From: Bacteroidota bacterium
GTDB taxonomy: Bacteria > Bacteroidota > Bacteroidia > Cytophagales > Cyclobacteriaceae
Assembly: GCA_024280115.1 (NCBI GenBank)
Contig: JAJRQT010000165.1
Span: forward strand, 1 to 64,000
Reading direction: 5' to 3'
DNA length: 64,000 nt
Shown here: one piece after another, positions 26,942 to 37,059 of the stretch
How the letters are laid out: each line of letters starts with the position of its first letter
Position numbering within the stretch: position 1 is the first letter of the stretch
Program-made: the position numbers and the translations under genes
Notes under the pieces: model-generated
What the model saw: the letters and a program-made list of their open reading frames with translations, nothing else
What the model was told of the DNA's origin: nothing
The model's database searches: none

Positions 26942-29900
26942 AATTCTGGAACATGAAAAAAGGATTTCTAATATTGATCATCATTCAGCTATTAACTTTG
27001 TCTGTAGTTCACGCACAGAAATACGGCAATGAATGGATTAATTTTGCTCAAAAATATTATAAACTCTCAACGGCAGAGGATGGAATATACAGGGTTTCAT
27101 ACAGCGAACTACAGGCCTCTGGATTTCCTGTTTCAACTGTAGATCCACGCAAAATTCAATTATTTCATAGAGGTGTTGAGCATGCCATCCACATCGAAGG
27201 ACAGAATGATTCGAGATTTGACCCCAATGACTATATAGAGTTTTATGGAAAGAGAAATGATGGCACACTGGACGAGGAATTATATATAACACCAGAAGCC
27301 CAACCGCACAAATATTATAATATTTATTCAGATACGACAGCTTATTTCCTGACATGGAGCCTATCAAAAACAGGGAAAAGAATTCAACCATTCAAGGAAA
27401 ATAACGTGCAGAATTTACCTGCAGAATCGTATCACTTTAGTGAGCAAATTGACGTTCAAACTTCCAATTATAGCGCCGGAGCTTACTACCCAATAGGAGG
27501 ATCTTCAACAACCCACCTCACGGTTTTCGATCGTGGCGAAGGATGGACGGGAGCATGGTTTAAACAAGGACAGAGCAGGGATATTATATTCACAGGTCTC
27601 GATAACAACGTAACATCCGGGCCAGCGCCAATTTTGAAAATTTTGTTAACCGGGAGAAATAACCTGGATCATGATATTACCATTGAGGTAGGGCCGGATC
27701 AAAATGGTTTGCGTCTGCTGAAAGGCGTCAACTTCAGTCACTATTCAGATACGCTCATTGTTGAAAATCTTCAATGGGCAGACATGGCTTCGGGAAGCAT
27801 GTTGTGCAGGGTAAATGTTGTAAATAATGGTAGGGCTGACAGGATTTCAGTTTCCTATGCAAAATTGACTTTCCCCGATGCCCTGAACCAGGGAATGCTT
27901 GTACAAAAATTCTATAATATCAAACCTACGAATGGCAACAGGTCTTATTTTGAGATACAAAACGTGCCTTCAGGAACCAAACTTTTTGACATCACTGATG
28001 AAACTAATTTGGAAGATATTGGCTATAATGTTAATGGATCAACTATCAATGCGGTTATAAAGAATGGCCAAATTGGCAAAAAACTTTTGTTGACTTCCAC
28101 TAGAATTCAGGTGCCGGAAATAAAACAGACGTCCATGCGAAATATCTTTCCCTCCACGGCAAACTATTTAATGATTACCCATAGGTCATTAAGAAAACCT
28201 ACCAAAAACTTTACAGATGTCCCGAAAGCTTATGCCGATTATCGTGCTTCTGCTGAGGGGGGTGGGTTTGATACACTTTTACTTGATATGAATCAATTGT
28301 ATAATATGTTTAGCTATGGAGAAAAAACATCTCTGGCGATTTATAGATTCGCTCGATTTATGGCAGAAAATGGTAGGCCTGAATACATCTTTCTAATGGG
28401 TAAAGGACTAACGCCAAACTATAATTTTCATAGAAAAGATTTCAATTCACAGACTTATAAAGATTTAATACCCACCGGAGGGTACCCTGGTAATGACATC
28501 ATTTTTGTCGCGGGGTTAAATGGTTCTACCTATGAACCCGGCATCTCCATTGGCCGAATATCTGCAAATTCGCCAGAAAACCTGGAGGCATATTTTGAAA
28601 AGGTGAAAGAGACGGAAAGTTTACCATTTAATGCACTTTGGAGAAAAGAGCTTGTTAACCTGAGTGGGGGACGCGATCTTTTCCAGCAACAACTATTCAG
28701 GCGATATGTCGATGGGTTCAAGTCGGTTGCGGAAGGAATTTTTCTGGGAGGTGACGTAACGACATTAAGCAAAAAGTCAACAAGCCCGACCGAGTTAATA
28801 AATATTGCGGATGAGGTAAATGCAGGCAAATTGCTGGTCACGTTTTTTGGACATTCAGCACCTGGCTCCGCAGATATTGACATTGGATATGTATCAGAAC
28901 CGGGTTTTGGATATAATAACCAAGGCAAGTATCCGATGATGATCGTAAATGGTTGCAATGCCGGAGACATGTTTAATACCGGTTATGGATTTGGGGAGGA
29001 CTGGATGGTGACCCCTGATAAAGGTGCCGTGGGATTCATCGCTCACACCGAATCGGGGCTACCCTCATTACTCAAAAGATATACAGATATTTTTTATGAA
29101 GTTGCTTTTACAGATTCTTTGTTTCTCGATAGAGGAATTGGAGACATTGAAAAAGAAGCCGGTAAGAGATACCTACAAAGAAATTCCGATAACGAATTAA
29201 ATATAGCACAAGTACAGCAAATGGTTCTTCATGGCGACCCGTCATTAGCATTATTTGGAGCTAAACTGGCTGACTATGAGATAAATGCTAATAATGTTTT
29301 TACGGAATCCATCGATGGGCAACCAATAAATGCGTTTACCAAACTCTTTCGTCTCGGATTGATTGTGAGAAATTTCGGATCGGCGGTGACGGATTCATTG
29401 AAAATTACTGTTAATAGAAAATTGAGCAACGGACAAAATATTCAATTGGATACCCTTGTTTTTGCCCCGGTACTTTATAAGGACACCTTATATTTTAATA
29501 TTAAATCTGCAGGTATTGACGGGTTTGGATTAAATAAATTCAACATAAGCCTGGATCCGCTCAATGATATCAAAGAGCTGGACAAAATAAACAATCAAAC
29601 GACCTTCGAATATTTTGTTTCGCTTGGAGGGACAACAAACATATATCCCTCAAATCTTTCTCTGATAAATGAAACAAATATTAACTTGGTTGCTCAATCA
29701 CTTGATTTATTAAGGAAGGACAATACTTTTTTATTTGAATTGGATACCACCAATTTATTCAATAGTCCATACCGTAAACAAATGTCATTACAGGGAAATG
29801 GATTAGCAAAATGGCGCGTAAATCTTTTTGAAAACCTTCCGGAAAAGGACACAATTGTATTTTACTGGCGAACAAAATTCTCTGATACCCGACCGGAAGA

Positions 29901-31965
29901 ATTGGATATTTGGAATCAATCATCTTTTACTTTTATAAAAAATGGAGCTTCCGGATGGGGGATGGCACATTTTCAGCAATTTGATGAAAATGATTTGAAG
30001 AATATTGTCGCCAATCAGCAAAGCAGACAATGGGAATTTGAAAAATTCGAGACTTCAATATCTGTGAAAACTTTTGGATCCTTACATCCGGATTTTGACC
30101 ATGAAAATGTCGAACTTTCAATCAATAATATCCAATACATATTTCCAACCAGGCTTTGTACCGACAATTCAATGAATCTGATGGCCTTTGACAAAGTCAC
30201 GACAATTCCTTACCTGGTGCTGGGGAATCCCTTTATTTTAGATAGAAAAAGTTGCGGGAGAATTCCACAGGCCATCAATAACATGCTGAAAAGGGAAATC
30301 GAAATTAACCTTCATATGGAGCAATATATCGATGCTGTTAGTGATGGAGATTATGTGCTCTTATTTTCCATTGGAAATGTAACCTATCAGAGTTGGCCTG
30401 CTTCTACACTAGCAAAACTCGGCGAATTTGGCATAAATGCCTCGGATATCCAGAATATTGCCGATGGAGAACCTGTAATAATTATTGGAAAAAAAGGAAT
30501 GGATCCCGGTTCAGCGACAATAATTAAGGCAGATTATTCCAGTCCTGAACCTGCAAATGAGCAGGAGATAATTTTAAATCAGATGATCAGTGGGCAGGCT
30601 GTATCAGGGGTAATAAGCAGCCCAAAAATAGGACCTGCGGCAAATTGGAGTTCCTTCCATCAAAGAATTAGTCTATCCGAGCTCACAGATATATATGCCA
30701 TTGATATTTATGGAATTGATGCCAGTAACAATGAAAACCTATTATTTGAAAATATAAAGTCAAATGAAATTGATCTGCGAGGAGTTAGTATTTCAACAAA
30801 TCCATACTTAAGGTTGGAGTTGAAGGTACAGGATGAAGAATATCTGACCCCGGCCCAACTGGAACAATGGTTCGTAATATATGAAGGACTCCCGGATGGT
30901 GTTCTGACTTATAAACAAGGGCAGGAAATCAGGGGGATTGAGAAAAATGAGGGGGAAACTCATGAAGCGGCATTTATTTTTGAGAATGTAACTGACCTCG
31001 CCTATAAGGACTCCATTAAGGTTGAATATAGCTTGTTCAACCAAAATGACCGGAAATCATATACAGATACCATCCAGGTAAAACCACTGAATGGAGGAGA
31101 ATCTGTTGCATTCTCATTTTCGCTGGAAACTTTAAACAAATCGGGCCTGAATGATTTCAAAGTCTTTGCCAATCCATATATTCAGAAAGAACATAATTTC
31201 AATAATAATTTTATAAATTTCTCGGATTATCTGGCAATTAACAAGGACAATACCAATCCGATTCTTGAAGTAACAATTGATGGAGAATTCATAATGGATG
31301 GAGATATTGTGGCACCTTCACCATTGATTACCCTAAGGCTTAAGGATGAAAACAGCGCTCTTTTAAAGGAAGATACGCTTGGTGTGAATCTATATCTGAA
31401 TGAAAAATGCGATAACTGCCAGTCCAGGAGAATAAGCTTTTCATCTCCCTATGTGAACTGGACTCCTGCTACCGAGGATACCGACTATACATTAGAATAT
31501 CAGCCTCAGACCTTAGCTGATGGTATTTATACATTAAGGGCCGAGGCATCCGATGCCTCAGGAAATCCATCGGGGACTGAGCCGTATTCTGTTAATTTTG
31601 AAATTGTTAATGAATCGCAAATCACAAATTTTTTCCCTTATCCCAATCCTTTTTCAACCCGGACCCAATTTGTTTTCACATTAACAGGCAGCGTAATTCC
31701 GGATCAGATCATCATACAGATAATGACTGTCAGTGGAACTGTTGTGCGCGAAATCACACAGGATGAGATCGGCCCTATAAAAATCGGGCATAATAAAACT
31801 GAATATGCCTGGGATGGCCATGACGAATATGGCGATCAACTTGCCAACGGGGTTTACTTATATAAAGTAAAAATCTTTAATAGCGGCCAGGAGATGAAGC
31901 AACGGGTAACTTCGGCAGACAGGGCTTTCAAGCATGGAATTGGTAAAATGTATCTGTTGCGATAG
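26938..31965 (+). CDS. PorU-like C25 peptidase, long PorU2 type (type IX secretion)
   Basis: Protein of 1675 residues with a signal peptide (core FLILIIIQLLTLSVVHA). The gingipain-like C25 domain (about 400-790) has YIFLMGKG, GYPGNDIIF, SIGRISA, catalytic His639 in TFFGHSAPG and Cys673 in VNGCNAGD; the 34-residue spacing matches gingipains. A large beta-rich region with Ig-like modules follows, ending in a FlgD/T9SS-type C-terminal domain (FFPYPNPFSTRTQFVFTLTG, YAWDGHDEYG, GVYLYKVKI). Classic PorU is about 1100-1300 residues, so this matches the longer form annotated as PorU2. It is probably exported by the same secretion system it serves. Confidence 0.85.
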   Translation: MKFWNMKKGFLILIIIQLLTLSVVHAQKYGNEWINFAQKYYKLSTAEDGIYRVSYSELQASGFPVSTVDPRKIQLFHRGVEHAIHIEGQNDSRFDPNDYIEFYGKRNDGTLDEELYITPEAQPHKYYNIYSDTTAYFLTWSLSKTGKRIQPFKENNVQNLPAESYHFSEQIDVQTSNYSAGAYYPIGGSSTTHLTVFDRGEGWTGAWFKQGQSRDIIFTGLDNNVTSGPAPILKILLTGRNNLDHDITIEVGPDQNGLRLLKGVNFSHYSDTLIVENLQWADMASGSMLCRVNVVNNGRADRISVSYAKLTFPDALNQGMLVQKFYNIKPTNGNRSYFEIQNVPSGTKLFDITDETNLEDIGYNVNGSTINAVIKNGQIGKKLLLTSTRIQVPEIKQTSMRNIFPSTANYLMITHRSLRKPTKNFTDVPKAYADYRASAEGGGFDTLLLDMNQLYNMFSYGEKTSLAIYRFARFMAENGRPEYIFLMGKGLTPNYNFHRKDFNSQTYKDLIPTGGYPGNDIIFVAGLNGSTYEPGISIGRISANSPENLEAYFEKVKETESLPFNALWRKELVNLSGGRDLFQQQLFRRYVDGFKSVAEGIFLGGDVTTLSKKSTSPTELINIADEVNAGKLLVTFFGHSAPGSADIDIGYVSEPGFGYNNQGKYPMMIVNGCNAGDMFNTGYGFGEDWMVTPDKGAVGFIAHTESGLPSLLKRYTDIFYEVAFTDSLFLDRGIGDIEKEAGKRYLQRNSDNELNIAQVQQMVLHGDPSLALFGAKLADYEINANNVFTESIDGQPINAFTKLFRLGLIVRNFGSAVTDSLKITVNRKLSNGQNIQLDTLVFAPVLYKDTLYFNIKSAGIDGFGLNKFNISLDPLNDIKELDKINNQTTFEYFVSLGGTTNIYPSNLSLINETNINLVAQSLDLLRKDNTFLFELDTTNLFNSPYRKQMSLQGNGLAKWRVNLFENLPEKDTIVFYWRTKFSDTRPEELDIWNQSSFTFIKNGASGWGMAHFQQFDENDLKNIVANQQSRQWEFEKFETSISVKTFGSLHPDFDHENVELSINNIQYIFPTRLCTDNSMNLMAFDKVTTIPYLVLGNPFILDRKSCGRIPQAINNMLKREIEINLHMEQYIDAVSDGDYVLLFSIGNVTYQSWPASTLAKLGEFGINASDIQNIADGEPVIIIGKKGMDPGSATIIKADYSSPEPANEQEIILNQMISGQAVSGVISSPKIGPAANWSSFHQRISLSELTDIYAIDIYGIDASNNENLLFENIKSNEIDLRGVSISTNPYLRLELKVQDEEYLTPAQLEQWFVIYEGLPDGVLTYKQGQEIRGIEKNEGETHEAAFIFENVTDLAYKDSIKVEYSLFNQNDRKSYTDTIQVKPLNGGESVAFSFSLETLNKSGLNDFKVFANPYIQKEHNFNNNFINFSDYLAINKDNTNPILEVTIDGEFIMDGDIVAPSPLITLRLKDENSALLKEDTLGVNLYLNEKCDNCQSRRISFSSPYVNWTPATEDTDYTLEYQPQTLADGIYTLRAEASDASGNPSGTEPYSVNFEIVNESQITNFFPYPNPFSTRTQFVFTLTGSVIPDQIIIQIMTVSGTVVREITQDEIGPIKIGHNKTEYAWDGHDEYGDQLANGVYLYKVKIFNSGQEMKQRVTSADRAFKHGIGKMYLLR

Positions 31966-31970
31966 CAGCG

Positions 31971-32228
31971 TTATCTCAAAAGATCAGCCGGCAAACTAAT
32001 TTGATCGGCATAAAATTTCACTCGTTTATTCTTGCGCTCCAACAATTCAATCCGTTCTATTTTGTCTAGTTTATGATTGTAAAATACCTCCACATAAAAA
32101 TTTGAAAGGAGATATAAATTTATCTTATAACCATAATATCGAATGGAAACCACAAAAGTTCCTTCTTTGTATAAAGTCTGGATCATTTCATCCAATTTCA
32201 TACTGAAAAAACTTTGTTTGCTTATCAT
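31971..32228 (-). CDS. Hypothetical protein, 85 residues
   Basis: A small soluble protein with no recognised motif: an N-terminal helix (MKLDEMIQTLYKEG), then strands rich in Tyr and Val (FVVSIRYYGYKINLYLL, YVEVFYNHKLDKIERIELL) and a charged C-terminus (KRVKFYADQISLPADLL). It sits 15 bases downstream of the Dabb gene on the same strand, so the two are probably cotranscribed, and it ends five bases from the convergent C25 peptidase stop. Function unknown. Confidence 0.65.
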   Translation of the reverse strand: MISKQSFFSMKLDEMIQTLYKEGTFVVSIRYYGYKINLYLLSNFYVEVFYNHKLDKIERIELLERKNKRVKFYADQISLPADLLR

Positions 32229-32243
32229 GATTATTTATAATTT

Positions 32244-32546
32244 TCAATACTCAAAATCCACAACATTTCTTTCTGTAACCACCTTCCCAATAAACCCGGC
32301 AACTTCCTGATGGGCTGGATGGAGGATATACTGAGCAAGTGCATCTTTATCTGAATGAGTTGTAATCAATACCAAATCAAATGCTACATCAGATGAATTA
32401 AAATTTTCGCCAACCTCAATAGACTCAATCTGACTTATTTCAGGTTTCAAGTCATAAAGTTTTGCCTTAGAAAGCTCAATATTTTTGCTTTTATTATTGC
32501 CTTCTGCCTCTTCTTTTAGTCTCCACATCACCACATGTTTCACCAT
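32244..32546 (-). CDS. Dabb (stress-responsive A/B barrel) family protein
   Basis: Protein of 100 residues: MVKHVVMWRLKEEAEG opening, then an LYDLKPEISQIESIEVGENF segment, FDLVLITTHSDKDALAQYILHPAHQEVAGFI, and a final strand. This is the whole Dabb fold, a dimeric ferredoxin-like barrel; the HPxHQ motif is characteristic. Members include stress-induced proteins and some enzymes of polyketide or aromatic metabolism; the role here cannot be told. It is first in a two-gene minus-strand unit. Confidence 0.88.
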   Translation of the reverse strand: MVKHVVMWRLKEEAEGNNKSKNIELSKAKLYDLKPEISQIESIEVGENFNSSDVAFDLVLITTHSDKDALAQYILHPAHQEVAGFIGKVVTERNVVDFEY

Positions 32547-33000
32547 AATATTGTTGGTTTTAATATCCTAATATCATATTTACGAATAAATAACAATTTT
32601 TGATAAAGGAAAAATAGAATTGTTTTAGTTTGTTCACAGATAATTATTTTGTTGTAGATGAGAATTAAGAATGTCACATAAGTTAATCTCTCCTGTCTCG
32701 AACGGAATGATCTTGATAATCAGAAATTTATAAAACGGAGCACAATTATCTGAGTTTAATGCGATATTTTTTAGATAATTCAGAAAAAGAAAAGGAGATT
32801 TACACTGAGGGAAAAGGTGAAATGGGCTCTTAATTCTCAATAATTAAGTCATCGTTGCAATGCTATTGAAAAATGATGTAAGAACTATGGTTATTTTTTA
32901 ACCTCACATGAAGTAAAATCTATTTTTTTGATATATTTACCAATTATATTCAAATTAGAAACACAATAACTATTAATTAATCCAAAAATTTTATTTGGCT
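32547..33000. other. Gene-free stretch
   Basis: About 450 very AT-rich bases between divergent genes. One 68-codon frame on the minus strand (32634-32840) has no recognisable domain or signal and I do not accept it. It must hold the promoters of both the Dabb and the lipoprotein gene, but no full TTTG-N19-TAnnTTTG pair is visible. Confidence 0.5.
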
Positions 33001-33903
33001 ATGAATTCAAGAAATTACTACCAGCTGAGTAGCAAGATATTATTAGCAGTCGTTATCAGTATAATGATAGCATGTGGATCCGACAAGAAAAAAGGTTCAG
33101 ATTCTTCAAAAGAATTTGATGAAGCCCAACAGCAATTAAAAGAAAAAGTAGAAAAAGCAATCTACGATATTCCATCACCTTCGGAGATACCCTATATTAT
33201 AAAAGGAACCGGTGCGGATTTCAATCCCAATATCATCAATGATCATAAAAAGTATGAATCCTACATGATTTCAGCAAAAAAAGCTGCATTTAACTTAGGT
33301 GTATATGCTTCGGATATTGGGTACTTAAGCAGTTATGGGAAAACTCAAGGAGCATTGGATTATATGGATGTATGCTTGAAGCTAACAGATGCAATAGGCG
33401 CCCAGGATGCTGTAGATTTAAAAGTATTGGAAAGATTTGAGAAAAATCTTTCTAATCCTGATAGCCTTGCAAATATTATTGATGATGTAATTGCCAATAG
33501 CGATTCTTATCTTCAGGAAAATGAAAGAAACAATATTGCTGCGCTCGTTATAGGCGGAACTTTTGTCGAAGCACTTTATATATCTACCCAGATAATTGAT
33601 ACCTATCCGAAAGATATTTTACCTGATGACATGAGATTGCAGATACTTTCTCCGCTTGTTCAGATGCTTGCGAAGCAAAAGGATAGCTTAAAGGACCTCA
33701 TAGATTTGCTGAGAAGTGTTGAAGATAATGACGAATGGGTATTGGCTACAATTAACAGCCTTCAGGAATTGTATGATAATTATTCAAAATTTGATCCCAT
33801 GGGACGAATTCAGGCTGGCAGAGGCAATGAAGTTTTAAATGATGAAGTATTGTCACGTTTAACTGCACAAGTTGATTCCATCAGAACAAATATAGTTTTC
33901 TAA
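33001..33903 (+). CDS. Hypothetical lipoprotein, 300 residues
   Basis: Start taken at the ATG at 33001; a TTG two codons earlier is less likely. The signal peptide ends in a lipobox (SIMIAC, Cys about 25), followed by a Lys/Ser/Asp-rich linker. The mature protein is largely helical, with a repeated pattern of short helices (AAFNLGVYASDIGYL, ALDYMDVCLKLTDAIG, IAALVIGGTFVEALYIST). Function unknown, though the build suggests a periplasmic all-helical domain. A terminator follows directly, so the gene is probably monocistronic. Confidence 0.75.
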   Translation: MNSRNYYQLSSKILLAVVISIMIACGSDKKKGSDSSKEFDEAQQQLKEKVEKAIYDIPSPSEIPYIIKGTGADFNPNIINDHKKYESYMISAKKAAFNLGVYASDIGYLSSYGKTQGALDYMDVCLKLTDAIGAQDAVDLKVLERFEKNLSNPDSLANIIDDVIANSDSYLQENERNNIAALVIGGTFVEALYISTQIIDTYPKDILPDDMRLQILSPLVQMLAKQKDSLKDLIDLLRSVEDNDEWVLATINSLQELYDNYSKFDPMGRIQAGRGNEVLNDEVLSRLTAQVDSIRTNIVF

Positions 33904-33927
33904 ACATATAATGATATTCATTGAATG

Positions 33928-33961
33928 AAAGTATTGGAGAGGAGTCTTCAATACTTTTTTT
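33928..33961 (+). terminator. Rho-independent terminator
   Basis: Stem AAAGTATTG/CAATACTTT with a 12-base loop, followed by a run of T into 33961. It lies 24 bases after the lipoprotein stop. Confidence 0.75.
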
Positions 33962-34007
33962 GTTTTAGTATAATAAAAATTTACCACCACAAAATTGACC
34001 TTGTCCT

Positions 34008-37000
34008 ATGAGTGAACAATTACTTGAAGCCGTAATTAAGCTTTTTGCTTTATTGGCCCGATTAGATGGTGTTGGAGAAAATGAAAAGGCCAAGATGTTT
34101 AATCTCCTCAATTCCAGGCTCAATAAAGAAGTAATTGGAAAGTACATGGAAATGTTCAATACTTTCTGCTTACAGGATTTGGATAAGGATATTAATGAGA
34201 TATCCGAAATCACCAGGATCACTAAAGAAATAAATGGTCAGATAACTCAACAGCAGAAAATTTTCCTTATTTCTGAGCTTTCTCAATTAATTTATGCAGA
34301 TAATGTGCTTTCGAAGAAGGAGAGTATCGCATTTAATAATATTGGTAAGGAGCTAAATATCGATTCTGCAGAATTAATGTCCATTCTCAGGTTTGTAGCT
34401 GCTGAAAACATCGATGATTTTAATTCAGACAGTATCCTTATAATCAGCAATCTAAAAAACAGTTTGCCTTCAAAATGTCATAGCTTTTACCCGGAAGGTG
34501 TCATCAATGGATTTATTGCGGTTTTGAAACTAAAATCTATCAAGCCGTTTTTCTTGAGATACATGGGCTCAGCGAGCATTTTTCTCAATCAGATACCTTT
34601 GGAAATTGGAAAGGTGGAAATTGTTCCAACAGGGAGTACCATCAGAAGCAGTAAATTCAGAGCTATATATTATAGTGATATCCAAAATCATTTCAAAACG
34701 GATGAAACTGAATCGCCAATTACATTTGAAGCAGAGAATATTTCCTTCAAATTTAAAAATGGAAAGATAGGCCTTAGAAATATTTCTATAAAGGAAAAAA
34801 ATGGCAGCCTTGTTGGAGTAATGGGTGCGAGCGGTTCGGGGAAATCTACACTTTTCAATGTCCTTAACGGAAGCGATAAACCATCTTCCGGCCGGGTGTT
34901 GATCAATGGCATTGATATTCACGAAGAAAGAGAAAAGATAGCCGGCCTGTTCGGTTTTGTTCCCCAGGATGATTTGTTGATTGAAGATTTAACCGTATTT
35001 CAAAATCTTTATTATGCTGCAAAACTTTGCTTCAGCAATTATAGTGAAGAAGAGATTATAAAGCTTGTCAATAAAACACTCAACAGCCTCGGTTTATATG
35101 AGACAAAAAATTTAAAAGTCGGTAACCCTCTGCAAAAAACAATATCGGGCGGGCAAAGAAAAAGGCTGAATATCGGTCTCGAATTGCTGAGAGAACCAAT
35201 GGTATTGTATGTTGACGAGCCTACTTCCGGGCTATCATCCAGGGATTCTGAAAATATCATGGATCTCTTAAAAGAGCTCACCTTAAGAGGTAAGCTTGTT
35301 TTTGTGGTGATCCATCAGCCATCATCGGATATATTCAAGATGTTTGACAAACTGTTAATATTAGATGTTGGCGGATATCCGATTTATTATGGTAATCCCG
35401 TAGAGGCAGTTGTTTATTTTAGAGAGGCGACCAAGCTTGTTGACAGGCAATCAGGATCTTGTACAGAATGTGGAAATGTAAATGCCGAGCAGATATTTAA
35501 TATTGTTGAAACTCGTATTGTTGATGAATATGGACGGCATACAGGGCAACGAAAAATCACACCAATTACCTGGAATGAAATTTACAATAAAAAGGTCGAA
35601 CTTCAGAAATTAGAGAAAGTTGACGAAAAGCCAAAGGCAGTACTTCATATCCCAAATCGAATAAAACAGATGGCGATTTTTATCGCCCGGGATTTTAAGT
35701 CAAAGCTCGCCAACAGGCAATATATGCTCATCAATTTTCTGGAAGCGCCGCTATTGGCGTTTATCTTAGCTGTCCTCGTACGATTTTACCCCGGTGAAGC
35801 TTTCCGGCCTTTTGCTTATATTTTCCAGGAAAATGTAAATATTCCGGCCTATATTTTTATGGCGGTTATCGTGGCGCTTTTTATGGGACTTACGGTTAGT
35901 GCTGAGGAAATAATTAAAGATCAAAAAATATTAAAAAGGGAGTCCTTTCTCCACTTGAGTCGTGGAAGCTATATAGCATCAAAATTATTCTTGCTATTCA
36001 GCCTTTCTGCAATTCAGGCCTTTTTATTTGTTATCGTTGGTAATTTAATTCTTTCCATCAACGGGATGTATTTTTCCTATTGGTTGGTTTTTTTCTCCGC
36101 CTCATGTTTTGCAAATGTTTTAGGATTAAATATTTCCTCATCATTTAACTCTGCTGTGACTATTTATATCATAATCCCTATTTTACTCATTCCGCAAATT
36201 TTACTGAGTGGGGTTGTCGTTCAGTTTGATCAGTTGAACCCGGCATTTAGTGCTAAATCACGGGTCCCGGTCATCGGAGATTTAATGATTTCGAGGTGGG
36301 CTTATGAAGCGCTGATGGTCAACCAGTTCAAAAATAATAAGTTTGAAAAGTTGTTTTATGACGTTGACAAAGAAATGGCAATATCGGATTATAGAACGGT
36401 ATATTATTTACCAATGATCAATTCGATGATCGAATATGCATTTACAAATAGGGATAAAGATGATGAGGAAACCATTCAAACTGTTGAAAATAGTTTGTTG
36501 ATTGTTCGAAATGAAATTAAACTTCAACTTGATGAATTTGGATATGACAAATTTCAGCATCTTGAAAACCTTACCATGGATAAATTAGATTCTGCGACTT
36601 TTCAGGATACGAAAAGATTTTTGGGTACTATGAAAAAGATTTTTTTAAACCGGAATAGAAAGGCATTGAAATCCAGGGAATTATTGGTAAAGGATATGAC
36701 CTCTTCCCCGAAAAAATTTGATGCATTTAATAAACTGAAAAGAGAGAATACAAATGATCAGGTGACAACATTAGTTTATGATAACAAAGAAAAAACACGA
36801 ATCCTTGCATATAAAGGCCGTTTAATTCAACAGATTTATCCGATTTATTCAGATCCTGATCCTGAAAATTTCCTGGATTTCAGGACACTTTTTTACTTTC
36901 CTAAAAAGCATTTTGCAGGTAAATATTTTGAAACAATTTATTTTAATACGGCAATAATGTGGCTGATGACAATTTTATTGGTGGTGACATTGTATTTCGA

Positions 37001-37055
37001 TATTCTAAGAAAAATTATAAATATGGAGGGCGTTTTCACATCAAAGCCAAAATAG
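34008..37055 (+). CDS. ABCG-type ABC transporter with N-terminal TerB-like domain
   Basis: Protein of 1015 residues. Residues 1-135 look like a TerB-like helical domain (LARLDGVGENEKAKM, then LIYADNVLSKKESIAF). A beta-rich segment at about 180-225 resembles a degenerate FHA fold. The ATPase (about 240-490) has Walker A GASGSGKST, signature SGGQRKRLNIG, Walker B VLYVDEPTSG and switch His in VVIHQPSS. A membrane domain of ABC-2 type has six spans (about 570-770, the last near 985), with a 200-residue soluble insert between spans 5 and 6. Cargo unknown. An ElyC-like gene starts 4 bases later. Confidence 0.85.
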   Translation: MSEQLLEAVIKLFALLARLDGVGENEKAKMFNLLNSRLNKEVIGKYMEMFNTFCLQDLDKDINEISEITRITKEINGQITQQQKIFLISELSQLIYADNVLSKKESIAFNNIGKELNIDSAELMSILRFVAAENIDDFNSDSILIISNLKNSLPSKCHSFYPEGVINGFIAVLKLKSIKPFFLRYMGSASIFLNQIPLEIGKVEIVPTGSTIRSSKFRAIYYSDIQNHFKTDETESPITFEAENISFKFKNGKIGLRNISIKEKNGSLVGVMGASGSGKSTLFNVLNGSDKPSSGRVLINGIDIHEEREKIAGLFGFVPQDDLLIEDLTVFQNLYYAAKLCFSNYSEEEIIKLVNKTLNSLGLYETKNLKVGNPLQKTISGGQRKRLNIGLELLREPMVLYVDEPTSGLSSRDSENIMDLLKELTLRGKLVFVVIHQPSSDIFKMFDKLLILDVGGYPIYYGNPVEAVVYFREATKLVDRQSGSCTECGNVNAEQIFNIVETRIVDEYGRHTGQRKITPITWNEIYNKKVELQKLEKVDEKPKAVLHIPNRIKQMAIFIARDFKSKLANRQYMLINFLEAPLLAFILAVLVRFYPGEAFRPFAYIFQENVNIPAYIFMAVIVALFMGLTVSAEEIIKDQKILKRESFLHLSRGSYIASKLFLLFSLSAIQAFLFVIVGNLILSINGMYFSYWLVFFSASCFANVLGLNISSSFNSAVTIYIIIPILLIPQILLSGVVVQFDQLNPAFSAKSRVPVIGDLMISRWAYEALMVNQFKNNKFEKLFYDVDKEMAISDYRTVYYLPMINSMIEYAFTNRDKDDEETIQTVENSLLIVRNEIKLQLDEFGYDKFQHLENLTMDKLDSATFQDTKRFLGTMKKIFLNRNRKALKSRELLVKDMTSSPKKFDAFNKLKRENTNDQVTTLVYDNKEKTRILAYKGRLIQQIYPIYSDPDPENFLDFRTLFYFPKKHFAGKYFETIYFNTAIMWLMTILLVVTLYFDILRKIINMEGVFTSKPK

Positions 37056-37059
37056 ATCG

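Noticed and set aside
32634..32840. 68-codon minus-strand frame in the gap before the lipoprotein gene
   Set aside because: No domain, no signal, in very AT-rich DNA; no neighbour support.
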